Positions 51,860-64,000 of a stretch of 64,000 nt of DNA are shown piece after piece. Origin of the DNA: Agarophyton chilense. Lineage: Eukaryota; Rhodophyta; Florideophyceae; Gracilariales; Gracilariaceae. Made by a program: the position numbers and the translations under genes. Position 1 is the first letter of the stretch. Each line of letters opens with the position of its first letter. The DNA lies in contig JARGXX010000068.1 in the NCBI GenBank assembly GCA_030374765.1, positions 806,001 to 870,000 of the forward strand, given 5' to 3'. A model generated the notes under the pieces. It did not search any database and was not told the origin of the DNA. It saw nothing but the letters and a program-made list of their open reading frames with translations.

Positions 51860-52038
51860 TTGGCTGAGGCAGGGGCTTAAAGAGGGAAGATTTGCCTCGA
51901 GTCGTCCCTATAGGAGTTTTCCGATGGGTTTTCCGTTTCTTCCTGAGGATAGAGTTCTTCCACAGGGTCGTCTGAAGGATCTACAATGGCGTGGACCTGT
52001 GGGGCTTTGATTCGAGTGTCCGGAGGCGTGGCAAAGCG

Positions 52039-54219
52039 TTAGCTTCCAGGGGACCCTGTGATTCGTTGCTGTGCCCTGTTATACATTCCTTCGGATCTTT
52101 GCACCCGGTAATTCTCTTCCCTTAGAGCGAGGAGGGGTTTTCTTGCATCCTCAGGCAGATACCTCGTACAATCACAAGGTTGGGTCAGTGACAGGCAGGG
52201 GAAGCAGGCCCTTGGGGAGAGAACAAAAATGTCCTTGCCGGGCGGAAAGGGAGAATACTTAGGTGTGGGTGGTCCAGTGGTCGCTGTAGTTCCCTGGGAA
52301 GTGTATAATGGGGGCCCGGACGGTAGAGCACTGAAATTGACCGCGAGGACGTCTCCCGAATCGGCGTAATGATGGAGTGAAGCATCCGTGTCCGACTCCG
52401 TAGAGCTAACCAAATGAGCTTGGTTGGGTTTACGCAATGGAGTTGCGTGTGCTCTGGTTGTATCATAGTTGCGCCTGGAGGTCCTGTAAGTTTTGCCATG
52501 ACCCTCGGAGTAGGTAACGAGCCTTCGGAAGGAGTATTGCGGGTTTTCCGTGTGGTAATTGCGCACATGTGTCCGAATGGCATGGAGCATTACCGAGATG
52601 AAGTGACGTTTAAGGTGCCCTTCGGAGAACAAGTTTCCACATCGGTAAGCCCTCTTCCATAGGTCGTCTGCGAATGCCGATTCGGTCATGTTGGAGCTCT
52701 GCCTAGAGCAGATTACTTCCCGGTGGGCATCCATTATAACGTCATCCGTGGCGTAAGTTTCCAAGAGGTAATGAAAAACCTGAGGGTATGACCTGAGGAG
52801 CTCACGGTCTTGAGCATCCGCGAGGTCAGTTGTGCCAGATATCTTCGAAACCACTCTGTCACGCGCCTGTCCTGTAAGGAAGAATTGGAAAAGGTACAGA
52901 GTTACGCCCTCATGGACACCGTTCTGATCACAGGCCGTACGGAACAAACTCAGAAACCTAAGAACAGCAATGGGATCGGAACCCGAGAACTTGTCCGTAA
53001 TGGTTAGTTGCATCCGTTTGGCCCATTTGGTGACTCTGCGAGCCACCGAACCAGAATATTTCGCAGAGCTGTCGGCCAGCCGGTAATTCCGGTAATCTAG
53101 AACCTTAACGAAAAGATCTTTGGTTTTTGTCAGTGCTCTGAGGCCTCGAACGGCAGCCTCATCCACTTCCGAGTCGGTCGTTTCGGTCGAGGCCGATTCG
53201 GAATCACTCGTGTCCGAATGGTCTCTTCTCTTGCTTCTTCTGTTGTTCTTTCTCCTAAGGTTGCTTCTTTTCTTCTTTCCAGCAGAGTAGGGACCTAAAG
53301 GATCGATCTCTCTATCAGATCGGATGGAGCCCTGAAATCGCTGTACCTCGAATAATCGGTCGGGTGGGGCCAGCGGTTTCTCTTCTACACGCGGAGCTTC
53401 TCTTCTGCTCCTCGCTTGTCCCTCTCTAGTATTCTCCTAATGGGAAACCTGTCTCTCATCTAGACGCGGATCTTCTCTTCTGCTACTAGATTGGCCCACC
53501 ATGGGTTTTTCCTGACGGTATTCTCGGCGAGGGGCGGATAATTCCGCCGCTCCTGGGGGTTCGGTAGGGGGGATTCCATATGGAGACAGGGTGGTTAATT
53601 TGTGGTAGTTGGTTCTAGGGACCAAATTGCCTGCCTGGCGGGTGACTGCTCCTCGAACGGCCGGTAGGAGGGAGTCTATGTATAAGTCAGACTCCAATAC
53701 CTTAGGGACGATTCGAGTGATGAGGTAATCTTTATGGTCCGCCATTGCCGTAGCGAGTCGCCCGTCCATAATGGAATCCTCGTCGGTTGAGCAGAGCTCA
53801 CGGAGACGAGGCCAGAGAAGGTCGGGAAGACATGCGGGCAGGTTTTCTCGAATTCCTTCGCTCTAGGGAATTTCTCCTTGAGGTGTCCCTGGCCTAGAGG
53901 TGGCCCTGGTGAGGCGTTTTCATAAACGCACTGCCATCGTGGGTTTTCGGTGAATCCTTTCAGGGTTATTCAGTGGGGTCAGTACTTCTTGCGGCTGGCT
54001 CCTTGTGCTCCTGCGGTCGCTAGCGGTATCTATCTGAGGGTAAGGCGACATCGCCGGCGTTGTAGTCGCACTTTGCTCTGCCGTAAAATTCTTATGGTCG
54101 TGTCGGTTGGGTGTGTTTCCTGCATCCATAATGGCGGTTCCTTCTGTACTTCTGGTCCGTTCGGGAGTTAAACCAAACGTTGGAATCGGGATAATTCTTC
54201 GTTTCAGAGGTCCCTTCAA
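52039..54219 (-). pseudogene. Gag region, gypsy family A copy 2
   Basis: Capsid-like core 'YSGSVARRVTKWAKRMQLTI', 'PIAVLRFLSLFRTACDQNGV' and a basic/acidic N-terminal segment, colinear with family A copy 1 but without the solo LTR insertion. No clean CCHC knuckle is seen. It is broken in several places. Confidence 0.78.
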
Positions 54220-54255
54220 TTATTCCGTGAGGTTTCGAAGTCGGGAGACCTAAAT

Positions 54256-54701
54256 TTAACGCAATGACGGGTTAAAACAGCGTACGGGTCTCGACCGATG
54301 GTAGCGTGGTAGAGCGGGTCCTAAGGTTCGAATCCTTGACGGCGTCACTCCCAGAGTACTTGGTGCAATGGGCTGGCGTTGACTGCGTATTCCTACAGGG
54401 TGGAGCTACGGAAACGATGGCTTGAAGACCAAAGGGTGGAACTAATATACCAAAGGGGGTTATTTAGCGTCCTAACGGCGCCTACCGTACTCTAAGGGAG
54501 AAGCGTCACTCGAGCCAAGTAAATAGTACTGGCGAGGCGCTGAGATCTCCCTGGCACTGCACTGCTAATATATTACACTTATTATAATAAATTAATAATC
54601 TACATGAGTCCACCTGAGTTCGACCCGTACACGTGTCATCAGCAAGATCCTTCGGGACCCGGCAGCTTACAGAGCTAAACCGCTATCACTGCTCCTTCAC
54701 A
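54256..54701 (-). repeat. 5' LTR of gypsy family A copy 2
   Basis: 446 bp aligning with the two other family A LTRs and ending CTCCTTCACA on the plus strand. The tRNA-like boxes are at about 54299-54335, with a perfect GGTTCGAATCC at 54325-54335. Confidence 0.88.
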
Positions 54702-54856
54702 CAGAGAGTGTGTGGAAAGCAGCCAGGGGTGCCTGAACAATGGGGAAAATACGTGTATTCACGAAGCGGATGTCCAGATGCGGCAGTACGTAATGCACAC
54801 GAGATTTCCTCGACAGCCCTTGTGACAACACAAATAATCAGGTAACAGTAGAGAAA

Positions 54857-54879
54857 ACAACACACACACACACACACAG
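54857..54879. repeat. AC dinucleotide microsatellite
   Basis: About eleven CA/AC units between the family A LTR and the likely 3' LTR of family C. Confidence 0.85.
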
Positions 54880-54884
54880 AATGC

Positions 54885-55374
54885 TGTAGAAAAAGGGCGG
54901 TAAACGCGCATCAGTAGAGGGTATCCTCGGAACAAGATCTGTAGCTCAGAACGGTTAAGAAATCATACTATGGGTGCCCTTTCGTGGTGAACCACTCTAC
55001 GATTTCTAGGACTCCCCAAGATGGTGTTAAGTTGGTTGGTGGTTGTTGGTTGGCCTTCGCCGTCCTCACCTGGGCCTTGCGCCCTTTAATGTGCCAAGAG
55101 TCAAAGCAAGTACTGTACAGTAATACATACACGTGGCGTGCCACTACATGATTATCTAAATAATACCGAATAGAATATTTGGTGATGGCACCTTACAGTG
55201 TACACTAAATACAGTACTTCCTAATTAGATTTCTCCTGTCCCAATCTTTCCATGAAGTAATTCTTCTCATAACTTCTCGGAATCGAGTATAGCCCAAGCA
55301 ATAGCTTATGAATGCCGTATCGTGACTTCGTAGTATTTCTGTCGTTCGAACTCAGGTGTATCTAGAATGCTACA
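54885..55374 (-). repeat. Probable 3' LTR of gypsy family C (left edge uncertain)
   Basis: The inner edge is set by GAATGCTACA on the plus strand next to a purine tract on the minus strand (GGGGGGGATA). The outer edge is taken at TGTAGAAAAAGG, the inverse of the inner TGTAGCATTC, giving about 490 bp. The partner LTR is not visible, so this is provisional. Confidence 0.45.
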
Positions 55375-55551
55375 TATCCCCCCCGTTAAGAGCGGATCCC
55401 CCGCGACGCATTGTCTGTAAAAGCAATTGCAGCCCGGTTCCTGCACATTCCGATTCTTATTTTCGTTCCACAACCTTGTGCTTTCCTAATCCACCTTGCG
55501 ATCATCTCGCTATTTCATCCTTCAAGATTTTCTTGTATCCGACATTTCGCG

Positions 55552-57190
55552 ATGAGCAACCTTCTGTCTAACGTGGTCAATCCACCTATGTCCTCAGACG
55601 ATCTCGAAAACCCTCCGTTTCAGCAGACTTCTGCGCTTCCTAGGGGTTCCGCTTCACTCTCCCAAACTGTCCCTTTGCCACAATCGGCTTTCAGTCCTGG
55701 TCCTGCATACATTTTCACCACAGCAGCTGTTCTGCAAGCCGCGTCCTCCTCCGTACAGAGGTTCCCACATTACGCGGACTTCGTCGAGCGAGACCCCCTG
55801 CAGCACTCTGCCTTATACGCGCGAGCACCTTAGTTTTCCCCTGCAGCGGTCCGCAACGAAGCTCTGATGAATCAGTATGTGGTTCCCGGTCGCCTTTCCG
55901 ATGGTATCCCATGGTTTGCTTTATTTACAACAGATTGGTTGAGCCATTGCGCCGTCCCAAACAATTCGATCAGCTGCTTCGGAAACGAGAGCCTGCTCGA
56001 GGCGCGGAAACGATTCACCCGTCTGGTGTACCAGCGAATACGCCGCATCATCGGCTCGGAGCCTCTCAATGAGGATTGTCAATTCGATACCTGGTGTGCC
56101 AGAACAAATGGCGAGGCCTACTCGTATATTGTGAACCTAGCCGCTTTGGATGTCCAAAGGTGGCTCGGTGTTCGTGGAGTATCCGACGGGGCCTTCTGTT
56201 CCGGCAGTCCTCAATTACGCGCGGAATACAGCTATCGCCGCAAAGGGGATAATCTGTATAGATAATTCCCCCGGTGGAAGCGCCGTACCAGATCTCAACT
56301 GGGATACTTGGTTCCATACCAGATGCTCGAAGTGGACCGAATTTGGTATAACATGCCCGTCGGGCGCTACGTGCCGATACCTCAATACTGGCAGGAGATC
56401 GAGAGTTCTCGTGGCTGTCCTGTGGAGCTACCTCCTTAAATCAGCTACGTAGGTTCCTTACTCGCGAATGATCCATTTTCCGGTTATGGGGTAGTTTTCT
56501 ACAGTGAATTAATCGCGAAGATGGCCATGTTAATCCTTTGGGATGTATACGACACAAATCGTTTGTAGTATATGAGCCCAATTGCTCAACAATTTGCGAG
56601 ACAACTGATCCGTCGCTCGTCATGGGCTTACGTGCCAATCAAGAAGAATTTCTGCGTCTGATGAATTTCATTTCCCAGGTTGACTGGACCCCTGTTCCTT
56701 CTGAACACCAGGTTAGAGAACGTCCTTGACGCGACTATTCACCTGGAAGAACCGATCCCGGCGGTGACTTTGTCTGGTACGACTGCTGGACTAACCAGCA
56801 TATTGACGGCAATAACGCCAAAGTTCTGGGGGAAACTCCGCGAGCAACGCCTCCAACCCAGCCGACTGGTTTCATACGCGAGACAACTGCTCAGAATGCC
56901 GAGGCACTCGTTGACGAGATGCAAGAAATCGATTACGACGAAGAGCCAGAAGAAGTCATCCGCGAGGATCCCGCTTTTGGTGAGAACGACGCCATACAGA
57001 CAGTGGTCCCTGCAGCGATGCAGAGCGCTGTACTTGAGCCTGCTAGACCCGCAGTGGCTCCCAACGATGCCGAGCTTGGCAATCTGAGGCAGTTCCTCGA
57101 GGACGCCGGGATTCCTCCCCACCTTGTTCAAGGAAATCGATAGCAGATGCTGAATCTCTTGCGCTTCTCGATGCGTATCAACTCGGATAA
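55552..57190 (+). pseudogene. Antisense ORF of gypsy family C, homologue of the family B antisense protein
   Basis: Plus-strand coding remnant, antisense to gag-pol, starting at the ATG at 55552 ('MSNLLSNVVNPPMSSDDLEN'). Blocks matching the family B protein appear in the same order: 'AAVRNEALMNQYV' against 'TAVRDDELIDSYV'; 'GYLVPYQMLEVDRIW' against 'GFLVPYPHVKLERI'; 'VGRYVPIPQYWQEIE' against 'VGRFVPLPAWWSKVE'; 'SSRGCPVELPP' against 'VPRGCFAELPP'; 'NDPFSGYGVV' against 'HDPNSGYWALV'; 'LRQFLEDAGIP' against 'VRQGLVNAGIP'. It is a fossil with several breaks. The function is unknown, as in family B. Confidence 0.75.
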
Positions 57191-57439
57191 CCCGAATACC
57201 TAACTTTCTTGCCTGACGGCACTGTCACAAACTCACTAGTGGCAGCCTTGAGATATCCAAAATAAAACGCTTTGATCTTCTGCAACTTCTTTGCTTCTTC
57301 TTCTTTCTGCGAGGCTTCTCCTCTCCTTGCTTCAACTTCTAACTTCTTATGGACCTCCACTTCATACTTCAACTTCACTCTTTTTGTTGACCTCCACCTC
57401 ATTCTTCCTCCTCCTGGAGTTACGTCATACTTCTGTAAG

Positions 57440-57650
57440 GATCAGATTCGATCAGGCTCTTCTGACACAACCAAACCGACGAGAGCGTCATCCATAGTGT
57501 CTGGGACATCCAGTTTAGCACGTCGGCAGTACGCGAGCAAGTGTGATCGTGGTAGATTGCGTATGGTCTCCTATGTATCGTCTTCTGGCTGATACCCATA
57601 CCAACGCACTTTACACAGTAAACTGTTGTCCTTTGAATGCCATCCATTAC
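57440..57650 (-). pseudogene. Chromodomain remnant of gypsy family C
   Basis: Chromodomain-like pieces such as 'RWYGYQPEDDT' and 'NLPRSHLLAYCRRAKL' (compare 'LPRSKVLSYHRRARV' in family B) lie between integrase and the antisense frame, the same place as the stand-alone chromodomain of family B. It is a broken remnant. Confidence 0.6.
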
Positions 57651-58174
57651 CTAGAGTGCGTTAGATGATGTATTTCCCCTACTCAGATGCGGAATCCTCA
57701 GTCGGTGTGACACTCCTGTCAACAGGTTCCGTAGCGTTCACTATATCGTTCGGAATCATGTCATCACGTTCTGTGGTCTCATCCACATCCGGGGCTCTCA
57801 AAGCCAGTCGTCTGGGTTCCCTATGTTTTTCCGGTCTGGCCGGTGCTTCCAACTTCCTTCTCGGTTTTTCCGACCCTTAAGCCGAAAACGCGGCTCCAGT
57901 TGCCACTGTACACCTTAGGCTTGCCCCGTTGGGCTTCTTCTCTTCCGGATTTAAGGTGTCCGGATGTTCTGGGGGTCGCCCCAAATGCTCGGTATCCGCA
58001 GCAAATAGGTCAGCCGGTACAGTCATACTGTCTCCATGTGGCGTCTCCACAACTGCGGTGCCCTTGTGAACTTTTTCTTTTCTTGAGACCAGCTACGCTC
58101 CTCAGGGAGAGTTACGCTCTTCAACCCGTTTTGCGGAATTGGCTCGCTGATCTCAGATTCGGTTCCTTCTCATT

Positions 58175-59737
58175 CTACGCCATTTGCGATTCTGTTCTAT
58201 CATCAGAGCTCCCTGTAGAGCGTTCACGACTTCTGATACGTGAGGTTTCATCCTCAATTTCTTTCGCATCCACCGCATGATCTGAGGGAGGGACTGCAGT
58301 TTGCTCTGCTCTCACAGTGCGGATCGCCGTGTCTCCTCTCACTGTTACAGTGGGAGCTATGATTATGTCATAGGCAGATGCGCCGTTTGTCGCAGAACTG
58401 TTGTTCAGCTTTGTAAGTCGGATCTCCGAACTCTTTTCACCACGTGGCAGTTTTGGAATTATTTTGCCCTGAAGCGGTATGTCCGCGAGCTCTTGCACAA
58501 CTAGTGTCTGTGGTGGCTCCTGCACCTCAATATCTCCACGTCTGGACTCCTCTCGCTGTACGTCAGCTTCTCGATCTGGCGCACCAACTACTCGGTCGCG
58601 AGAAATGCGCTCCACCTCAGTACCTCTCCGTATTAACACGGTAAATTCGTCGAATTCGACAACTTCGTGCGGTCCTATAGCGATAGGCGCTGACTTATGA
58701 CGGCGATTTTGTTCCTTGTCCTCTCCGGTTTTCTGGCTATCTTTTCTTTCCACTCTCACGAAAACGTGTCCTCCGACTCGGATATCCGGGAGTGCCCGTC
58801 GCATTGACGCGTTGTAATTACGCTTGTAGCGCGCTTGGGACTTTCCCATCTCTTTTGCAGCCTGTGTAGCGCTTTTTCGCAATTCATTCTTCCAGTGTAG
58901 GTGAAACTGAGCCGGCGTCAGCATTGACTCTTCTTCGGTTCTGTCCGAATCTACCTTGATTGGCAAAGCCGCTTGTCGGCGAGATATTACCAATTCAAAG
59001 GGTGTCAGCTTCGACGTCGAATGCAATTGCGTATTGTACGCGTAGCAAAGCGTGTATTTATACAGATCCCAGTTCTTCGGGTGTTCTCTGGTGTAATGCC
59101 GAATTGCGGCGAGTAGTGTACGGTTGTGCTGTTCCACCTGCCCGTTATATTGCGTATGATACGTCGTGGTGAACATGTTCTCCACTACAAGTATCCTGCA
59201 TACATCTTGAACAAAGCGTGCAACGAATTGCTTGCCATAATCTGAGAGCAGAGTATCCGGTGGTCCGTAGTAATAATCCCAATGGTGGATAAACGCTCGT
59301 GCTATCACGAAAGTAGTAATCCGTCTCAGCGGAAGAGTCTTAACCAGCTTAGAGAAGCGGTCAGTTATTACCAAAAGGTATTTGCTTCCCCGCTTCAAGC
59401 GGATCAATTCCCTATGTATGTCCATACTGACATACTGTAGAGGTGCAATTGCTGGGAACAGCTTCAGTGGCTTCTCCTTTTTCCAGAGCTTCAATCTATT
59501 CCTCGCGTACGTTACGCACATCTTAGCTGCCGCATGAAAATCCATTGCCAAAGGTGGCCAATAAAAATAGCTTTTAAGGGTTAGATACAGCTTCGTACCT
59601 CCTGGATGACCAGACATCTGCGAATAATGTGCCAAATGTATTACTCTGCTCTTGAGAGCGTGTGGAATCACCATTTGCTCATTCGATTCAACAGTTTGAA
59701 CAAAGATTCCTCGATCGTCCAGACGAAAAGGCAACAC
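58175..59737 (-). pseudogene. Integrase region of gypsy family C
   Basis: 520-codon open stretch with the His2Cys2 finger ('HLAHYSQMSGHPGGTKLYLT', 'CVTYARNR'), core blocks ('MDIHRELIRL', 'LLSDYGKQFVARF', 'TTYHTQYNGQVEQHNRTLL'), and a GPY/F-like module ('IAIGPHEVVEFDEFTVLI'), ending in a charged tail. It resembles the integrase of family B. Part of a broken element. Confidence 0.85.
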
Positions 59738-61319
59738 CTCCCCCCCCTTTCAGACGAGAGCGGATAGCCGCGCAGAAGGCCTTTGTGACTTGTTCACGTA
59801 ATAGCTCATCAAGAGATGTTCGTTCGAGTTGATCTTCTGGATCAGTGTACGTAGTCTGGTGTACCAGTAATTCCATTTGATAATCCTCTTCTTCTAAATA
59901 TTCTAGTTCTTCTTCTTTCGTTCTCGAATTTTCGGTTACCGAACATGGTATCTCATCATCGATTTCCAATTGGGTCTCTCCCAAGGTCACGAGTCGCGAT
60001 AATGCGTCAGCGTGTACGTTTGAAGTTCCCTTCTGGTATTTGATTTTGAAATCAAATTCTGAAAGGCGCAGACGCCATCGCATTAAGCGTTTCGACGGGT
60101 CGGTAATCGACATGAGCCATCTGAGGCATGAATGATCGGTATTGACCGTAAAGTGAGCCCCCTGTAGGTAAGGTCTGAGGGTCTTGAGAGCCCAAACCAT
60201 AGCAAGGCATTCTTTCTCTGACACAGAGTAGTTCTTTTCTGCCTGTTGCAATGATCTCGACCAGTATCCCATAGGTTGTCGTATGCCGTCTTCGTGCGTT
60301 TGAAAAAGGGCACATCCTATCTGATAATCGCTAGCGTCCGTATCGACGGAGTAAGAAAGATCAGTTTTCGGAAGATATAAGACAGGAGCTGTGGTCAGCA
60401 CTTGTTTTAGCTTTGCGATAGATTCCGTTTCGGCTTCTCCGAATTCCTTCAACTGAACGGGTTGTCCCTTCTCCAATAAATCATTAAGAGGTGCAGCGAT
60501 ATGCGAGTAGCGCGGCACAAATCGTCTGTAGACGTTACAAAGTCCGAAAAAAGATCCCAATTGCGTCTGCGTTCGCGGAAGTTCGAACTCACGAATCGCA
60601 GCGGCCTGTACTTCTTTCATTTCCAGTGTCCCTGGCTTTATCCTCTGTCCCAGGCATTTCACTTGATTCGTGAACCATTCACACTTCTTGATCTTCAAGG
60701 TAATTCCAGCTTGCTGTAACTTCTCGAGGATTTCCTTAACATTCCCGAAATGGTCCTCCATATTCATACTGAAAATGGTGATTTCATCCAAGTAAACAAG
60801 ACATGTTTTCCACTTGTACTGTGATAATATTATATCGATAGCACGCTGAAAAGTTGCAGGGGTGTTGGTCAAACCAAATGGCATTGACTTAAAGCGATAC
60901 AGTCCTGCGTAACACGCAAATGTAGTCTTGTCTTGGTCTTTTGGGGCGACTGGTATCTGCCAGTATCCCCAATTTGCGTCAAGTGTAATAGAAAAATTGG
61001 CTTCTCCAAGACTATCGATGCATTAATCCATACGCGGTAATGGGTACGTATCCCTTGCAGTTACTGCATTCAGTTTCCTGTAGTCAACGAAAAAGCGTAA
61101 AGAACTATCTCCTTTGAGAATAAAGACCACTGGGGATGCCCAAGCTGATTGAACTGTCTCAATGATTCCCTTCTCCAACATGGAGTCCACGTGTTCTTGT
61201 TCGATTTGACGAGTTTGCGGGCCTGCCGGATACAGTAATTGGGCGATGGGTCGTGTACCCGGTAAAACGTCAATATGTTTTTTTGTAGCCGCGATCTGGC
61301 CAATTTGTCCACTCCACAT
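59688..61319 (-). pseudogene. Reverse transcriptase and RNase H region of gypsy family C
   Basis: 'MPFGLTNTPATFQRAIDI', 'CLVYLDEITIFS' and 'LGSFFGLCNVYRRFVPRYS' (reverse transcriptase), then 'VDTDASDYQIGCALFQTHED' and 'NTDHSCLRWLMSITDPSKR' (RNase H). The 5' part of reverse transcriptase is at about 61023-61319 ('WASPVVFILKGDSSLRFFVD'). Broken. Confidence 0.85.
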
Positions 61320-61541
61320 AGGTCAAAACTTCAGCAGCATTCTGCACAATCTTCCTTTTTTCTCCTCAGGAACGTGTTCCATCTTCACGCCCTCTAGGGC
61401 TTCTTCCATCTCTTCTTCAGAGACATTCTCTTCCTTCATGTTTTTCATTTTCTCGACCGCTTCTGTCGCTGTCGACTTCTGCTCGCCTGTGGACGTTACT
61501 TCTAAGACGTCTCCCGTCATCATGTGTGTCGGTATCACAAC

Positions 61542-62184
61542 TCAAGGGTGTCGCAGCGCCATGCCCAAGAGCTGATGCTGGTGTAATCGACGCTCTTCAG
61601 AGCCAACATTGCTCACCAATATCCTGAAAGGGATCTTTGGGCTCACCTGTGCAATGCCGCTAGAGACTAGCAATTCACTAGTGCGATACAGTTCCACGTT
61701 CGGCTGAATAACGATAAGTCCGTGCTTCTCAGTAACGACTGATACCCATGTTTGACATTTTGGTGATATCACCGTTCTTTTACACACCCGAGTCTTCGGA
61801 GATGTTCTGCCCAGTGGGGTTTCGTATTCCAATGACGGTGGTAATGGTGCAAATGAAGCAGATCGCCGCAGAGATCTGCGCAGGCACAGTAGAGCCATCG
61901 TCTAGCTCCACTTCCCGATTTTTCGGACGAATCGATTCGACAAACTTGTCACAGTAGTCACAACCTAGCACAACTGGTGCAGCCGATGTGATACACACAA
62001 TAAACGTTAACATGACAACATGATATCCCAAGCGAACGACAAGCCGTATTGTTCCAATAGACCTTATCGGTCTCTTATTCGTATTCCGGATATCCGGTAT
62101 CTGTGCCTGTTGTATTCGAGCTCGCTCGTCTTCGCGCAATTCAGACAACCTGATAAACTTCGGGCCTGCACCCGTATCCAACAC
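61542..62184 (-). pseudogene. Protease region of gypsy family C
   Basis: Aspartic protease 'MLDTGAGPKFIRLSELR' and 'PVVLGCDYCDKFVESIRPKN', which parallels 'PVILGCDFCDRFVEAIRPRN' in family B. An acidic linker region (61323-61538) precedes reverse transcriptase. Confidence 0.8.
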
Positions 62185-62464
62185 AGCGAGTCTTCGCGAG
62201 AACAGCGCTTGAGAAGAGCCGACGTCGGCTTATACCTTGTAGTTTTTTCGGGCCATATTCATGACGTGACTCGTCCTCCTACTTGGACACACATATCGTC
62301 TCCAAGGACGTTTCAACATACAAACTGTACATAGTTTCAGACATTCGAAGATCTTCCTGGTCTCAGTAGGACCTTCGGCTTACACTTCCGGGAGCGGGGC
62401 GATGTTGGTACCCCGATCGGTATGGTGGGTTTGAATCCACCCAACCCCCTGAGGGCTCCCTCAA

Positions 62465-64000
62465 TTAATTCCCCGATGACGCAGGTTTCTCCCTCTCCAC
62501 ATCGGCGTTTTTTTGTACTTCTGGGACTGAACCCTGTGATCTTTCAGAGTTCTGAGTTCTCGCAAATGTTCTGCGTATCATATCCGCAAGTCCCCAAGCC
62601 TTGGCCTTCCAATCTGATTGTTCCGGTACACGGGTTCGTTCTTGATCCGGTATAGCTTCATAGTTCGAGATAACTCGATGTACCTGTGTAAAGCGCAAAG
62701 TGCACTCTGATGACAAATGATGTCTTCCATAGCACCCATAACGTATCAGGCCGTCCCTGTGTATCCTCATCTGTGGCTGTTCTGTACCACGGATATCCAC
62801 CCAACTAGGCTTCTGAGATGTATATCCATCCCCTGGCGGGACCATCGGACTCCTTCTGTAAGGATAACGGCGTGGCTTCATTGCCAGTACATCATCTTCC
62901 ACATGGGAGTCAGTTGACGGCAAATCCGTAGTAGACACTGACCCCCCTGGATCATCCAGATAAATAACTGCGTCTTCTCCAGTATAGCTGGCATCATGAG
63001 TCTTAAAAGTCGAAACAATTCATTCCTCGGGCGACTCCAGATGCAAAACCTTGCCTCGCTTGATAGGGCCTTTTATATCCCTGTTGGCAACGGGGTATGT
63101 GCCTGAATGACGTGTTCCACCTCCGCGACGAGCGCGAACTGCTTCACCTTCAGCCTGTGCATACTGAATTAATTCCAGAAAACTGATTCTCGAGTGCTTC
63201 TCCCGATGACGGGATACCAATGACTTGATAGTCGGATTGAGTCCATCGACAAAAAGGGTCATCTTCTCGTCCGTAGAATGGACATTTCCACAGCGTGTAG
63301 CTGCATTATTCAGTCTTGAACTGTACTCAACCTCCTTTTCTTCAGGCTTCTGGGTAATATCTCTGAGATTCAGAATAGCGTCACGAATCGCATTAGACGT
63401 TGCGTAACTACGCAGCAAAGTACTGCACGGTTTCGGCCCAACTGGTGACTCCACCTTCATCGACGGGAAGTAAACCACTCACGGGACGGTATTGCTCCAA
63501 TGCAAAAACAACCAATAAGTGTGGAATTGCCACGAATGCTTGAGCTTCCCTCATCCCCAGTGTGTCGGCTTCGACTACAAAGCGATTGCGAAAATCAAAT
63601 ATGAGAATGGTAACCTTCACAGAAAAAGTAAGACCATCGAGGCCAATCTTCAAACGCTTAATGCGATCTCTCACTTTGGCTGTCTCGTGACCTGCTCGCT
63701 TTCCCTTTCGGACCTTGAGCGAATACACACAATAATTCGTAATCTTCCTTTAAAGCGGGTTCGTACACGAAAGCGGTTTCAGATTCTTGTAGGGCGGACC
63801 CTTCTTGCGGGACAGTAGTGAGCTATCATCAGAAGATCAACTTCCATTCTCGCCATCGTCCGTATCCGAACCATCGGAATCCGTATAATCGGAATCATCT
63901 CCGTCTCCAATGGTGTCATGTCTTCTTGCGAGTTTTCTCGATTTAGAGCGCCTTGAAAATAAATTCTGTACCTTCTACTTCTTCGAATTTTTCTTGCGCG
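62465..64000 (-). pseudogene. Gag region of gypsy family C (cut by the window edge)
   Basis: A zinc-knuckle-like tail ('GCYGRHHLSSECTLRFTQ'), capsid core ('YSSRLNNAATRCGNVHS', 'MTLFVDGLNPTIKSLVSRHR') and an N-terminal acidic Asp/Ser-rich stretch near 63840-63960. All have counterparts in the gag of family B. Broken. Confidence 0.8.

Larger units (their letters stand above)
45803..54701 (-). mobile_element. Ty3/gypsy chromovirus, family A copy 2, both LTRs present
   Basis: 8.9-kb minus-strand element. Right to left: 5' LTR 54256-54701, primer site about 54235-54252, gag about 52039-54219, protease 51365-51859, reverse transcriptase and RNase H 49463-51178, integrase about 48195-49500, chromodomain 47565-48119, an antisense frame 46743-47391, then a purine-rich tract just inside the 3' LTR (45803-46248). 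It is broken in several places. The two LTRs differ visibly more than those of family B and no matching target duplication is evident (CTCCG left, CAGAG right), so it is old or has recombined. Confidence 0.92.
54885..64000 (-). mobile_element. Ty3/gypsy chromovirus, family C (continues right of the window)
   Basis: Minus-strand element. Right to left: gag (62465 to the window edge), protease (about 61542-62184), reverse transcriptase and RNase H (59688-61319), integrase (58175-59737), a chromodomain remnant near 57440-57650, an antisense frame (55552 to about 57190), a purine-rich tract near 55377-55390 and a probable 3' LTR. Gag, pol and the antisense ORF all resemble family B at the protein level but not obviously at the DNA level, so B and C are sister lineages with the same layout. 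It is broken in several places; the 5' LTR is outside the window. Confidence 0.88.

Noticed and set aside
54857-54879. CRISPR-like or regulatory repeat
   Set aside because: Simple AC microsatellite; no spacer structure anywhere in the window, and the genome is eukaryotic.

Overview
This window is nuclear DNA of a eukaryote. Intron-poor, GC-rich, tightly packed host genes sit in a short island (about 12.2-26.5 kb), and almost everything else is LTR retrotransposon, often nested. Compact single-exon genes, divergent gene pairs and gypsy/copia-rich deserts fit a florideophyte red alga of the Chondrus type best. This is an inference from layout and gene content; no single gene here proves the taxon.

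Layout. 1-4764: 5' part of a minus-strand Ty3/gypsy element (family A), carrying a foreign solo LTR inside its gag. It has inserted into a minus-strand Ty1/copia element (4765-9266). 9267-12207: decayed DNA with a broken YqaJ-like nuclease gene. 12208-26547: host island. It holds a canonical L-lactate dehydrogenase and a divergent LDH-like paralogue head to head; a three-KH RNA-binding protein divergent from an NYC1/NOL-type short-chain reductase; a C2H2 zinc-finger protein; an AIR-like zinc-knuckle protein divergent from Elongator subunit ELP3; and a small Arg/Gly-rich gene. 28418-41140: a 915-bp solo LTR split by a nearly whole Ty3/gypsy chromovirus (family B, 28957-40759) inserted in the opposite orientation, with both target duplications still readable. 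42027-43326: a Tc1-like DNA transposon with an open transposase gene. 45803-54701: a second family A gypsy element with both LTRs. About 54885 to the right edge: a third gypsy chromovirus lineage (family C).

The most unusual signal is a long reading frame on the strand opposite to gag-pol, lying between the chromodomain and the 3' LTR in families B and C. The two copies share clear protein blocks although the elements are well diverged, so this looks like a conserved antisense accessory gene of these chromoviruses. Family A has an antisense frame in the same slot that I cannot align to the other two.

Retroelements are described as fossils. Family B looks nearly whole; the others are broken in several places. 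Host functions rest on motifs read by eye, with no database search.
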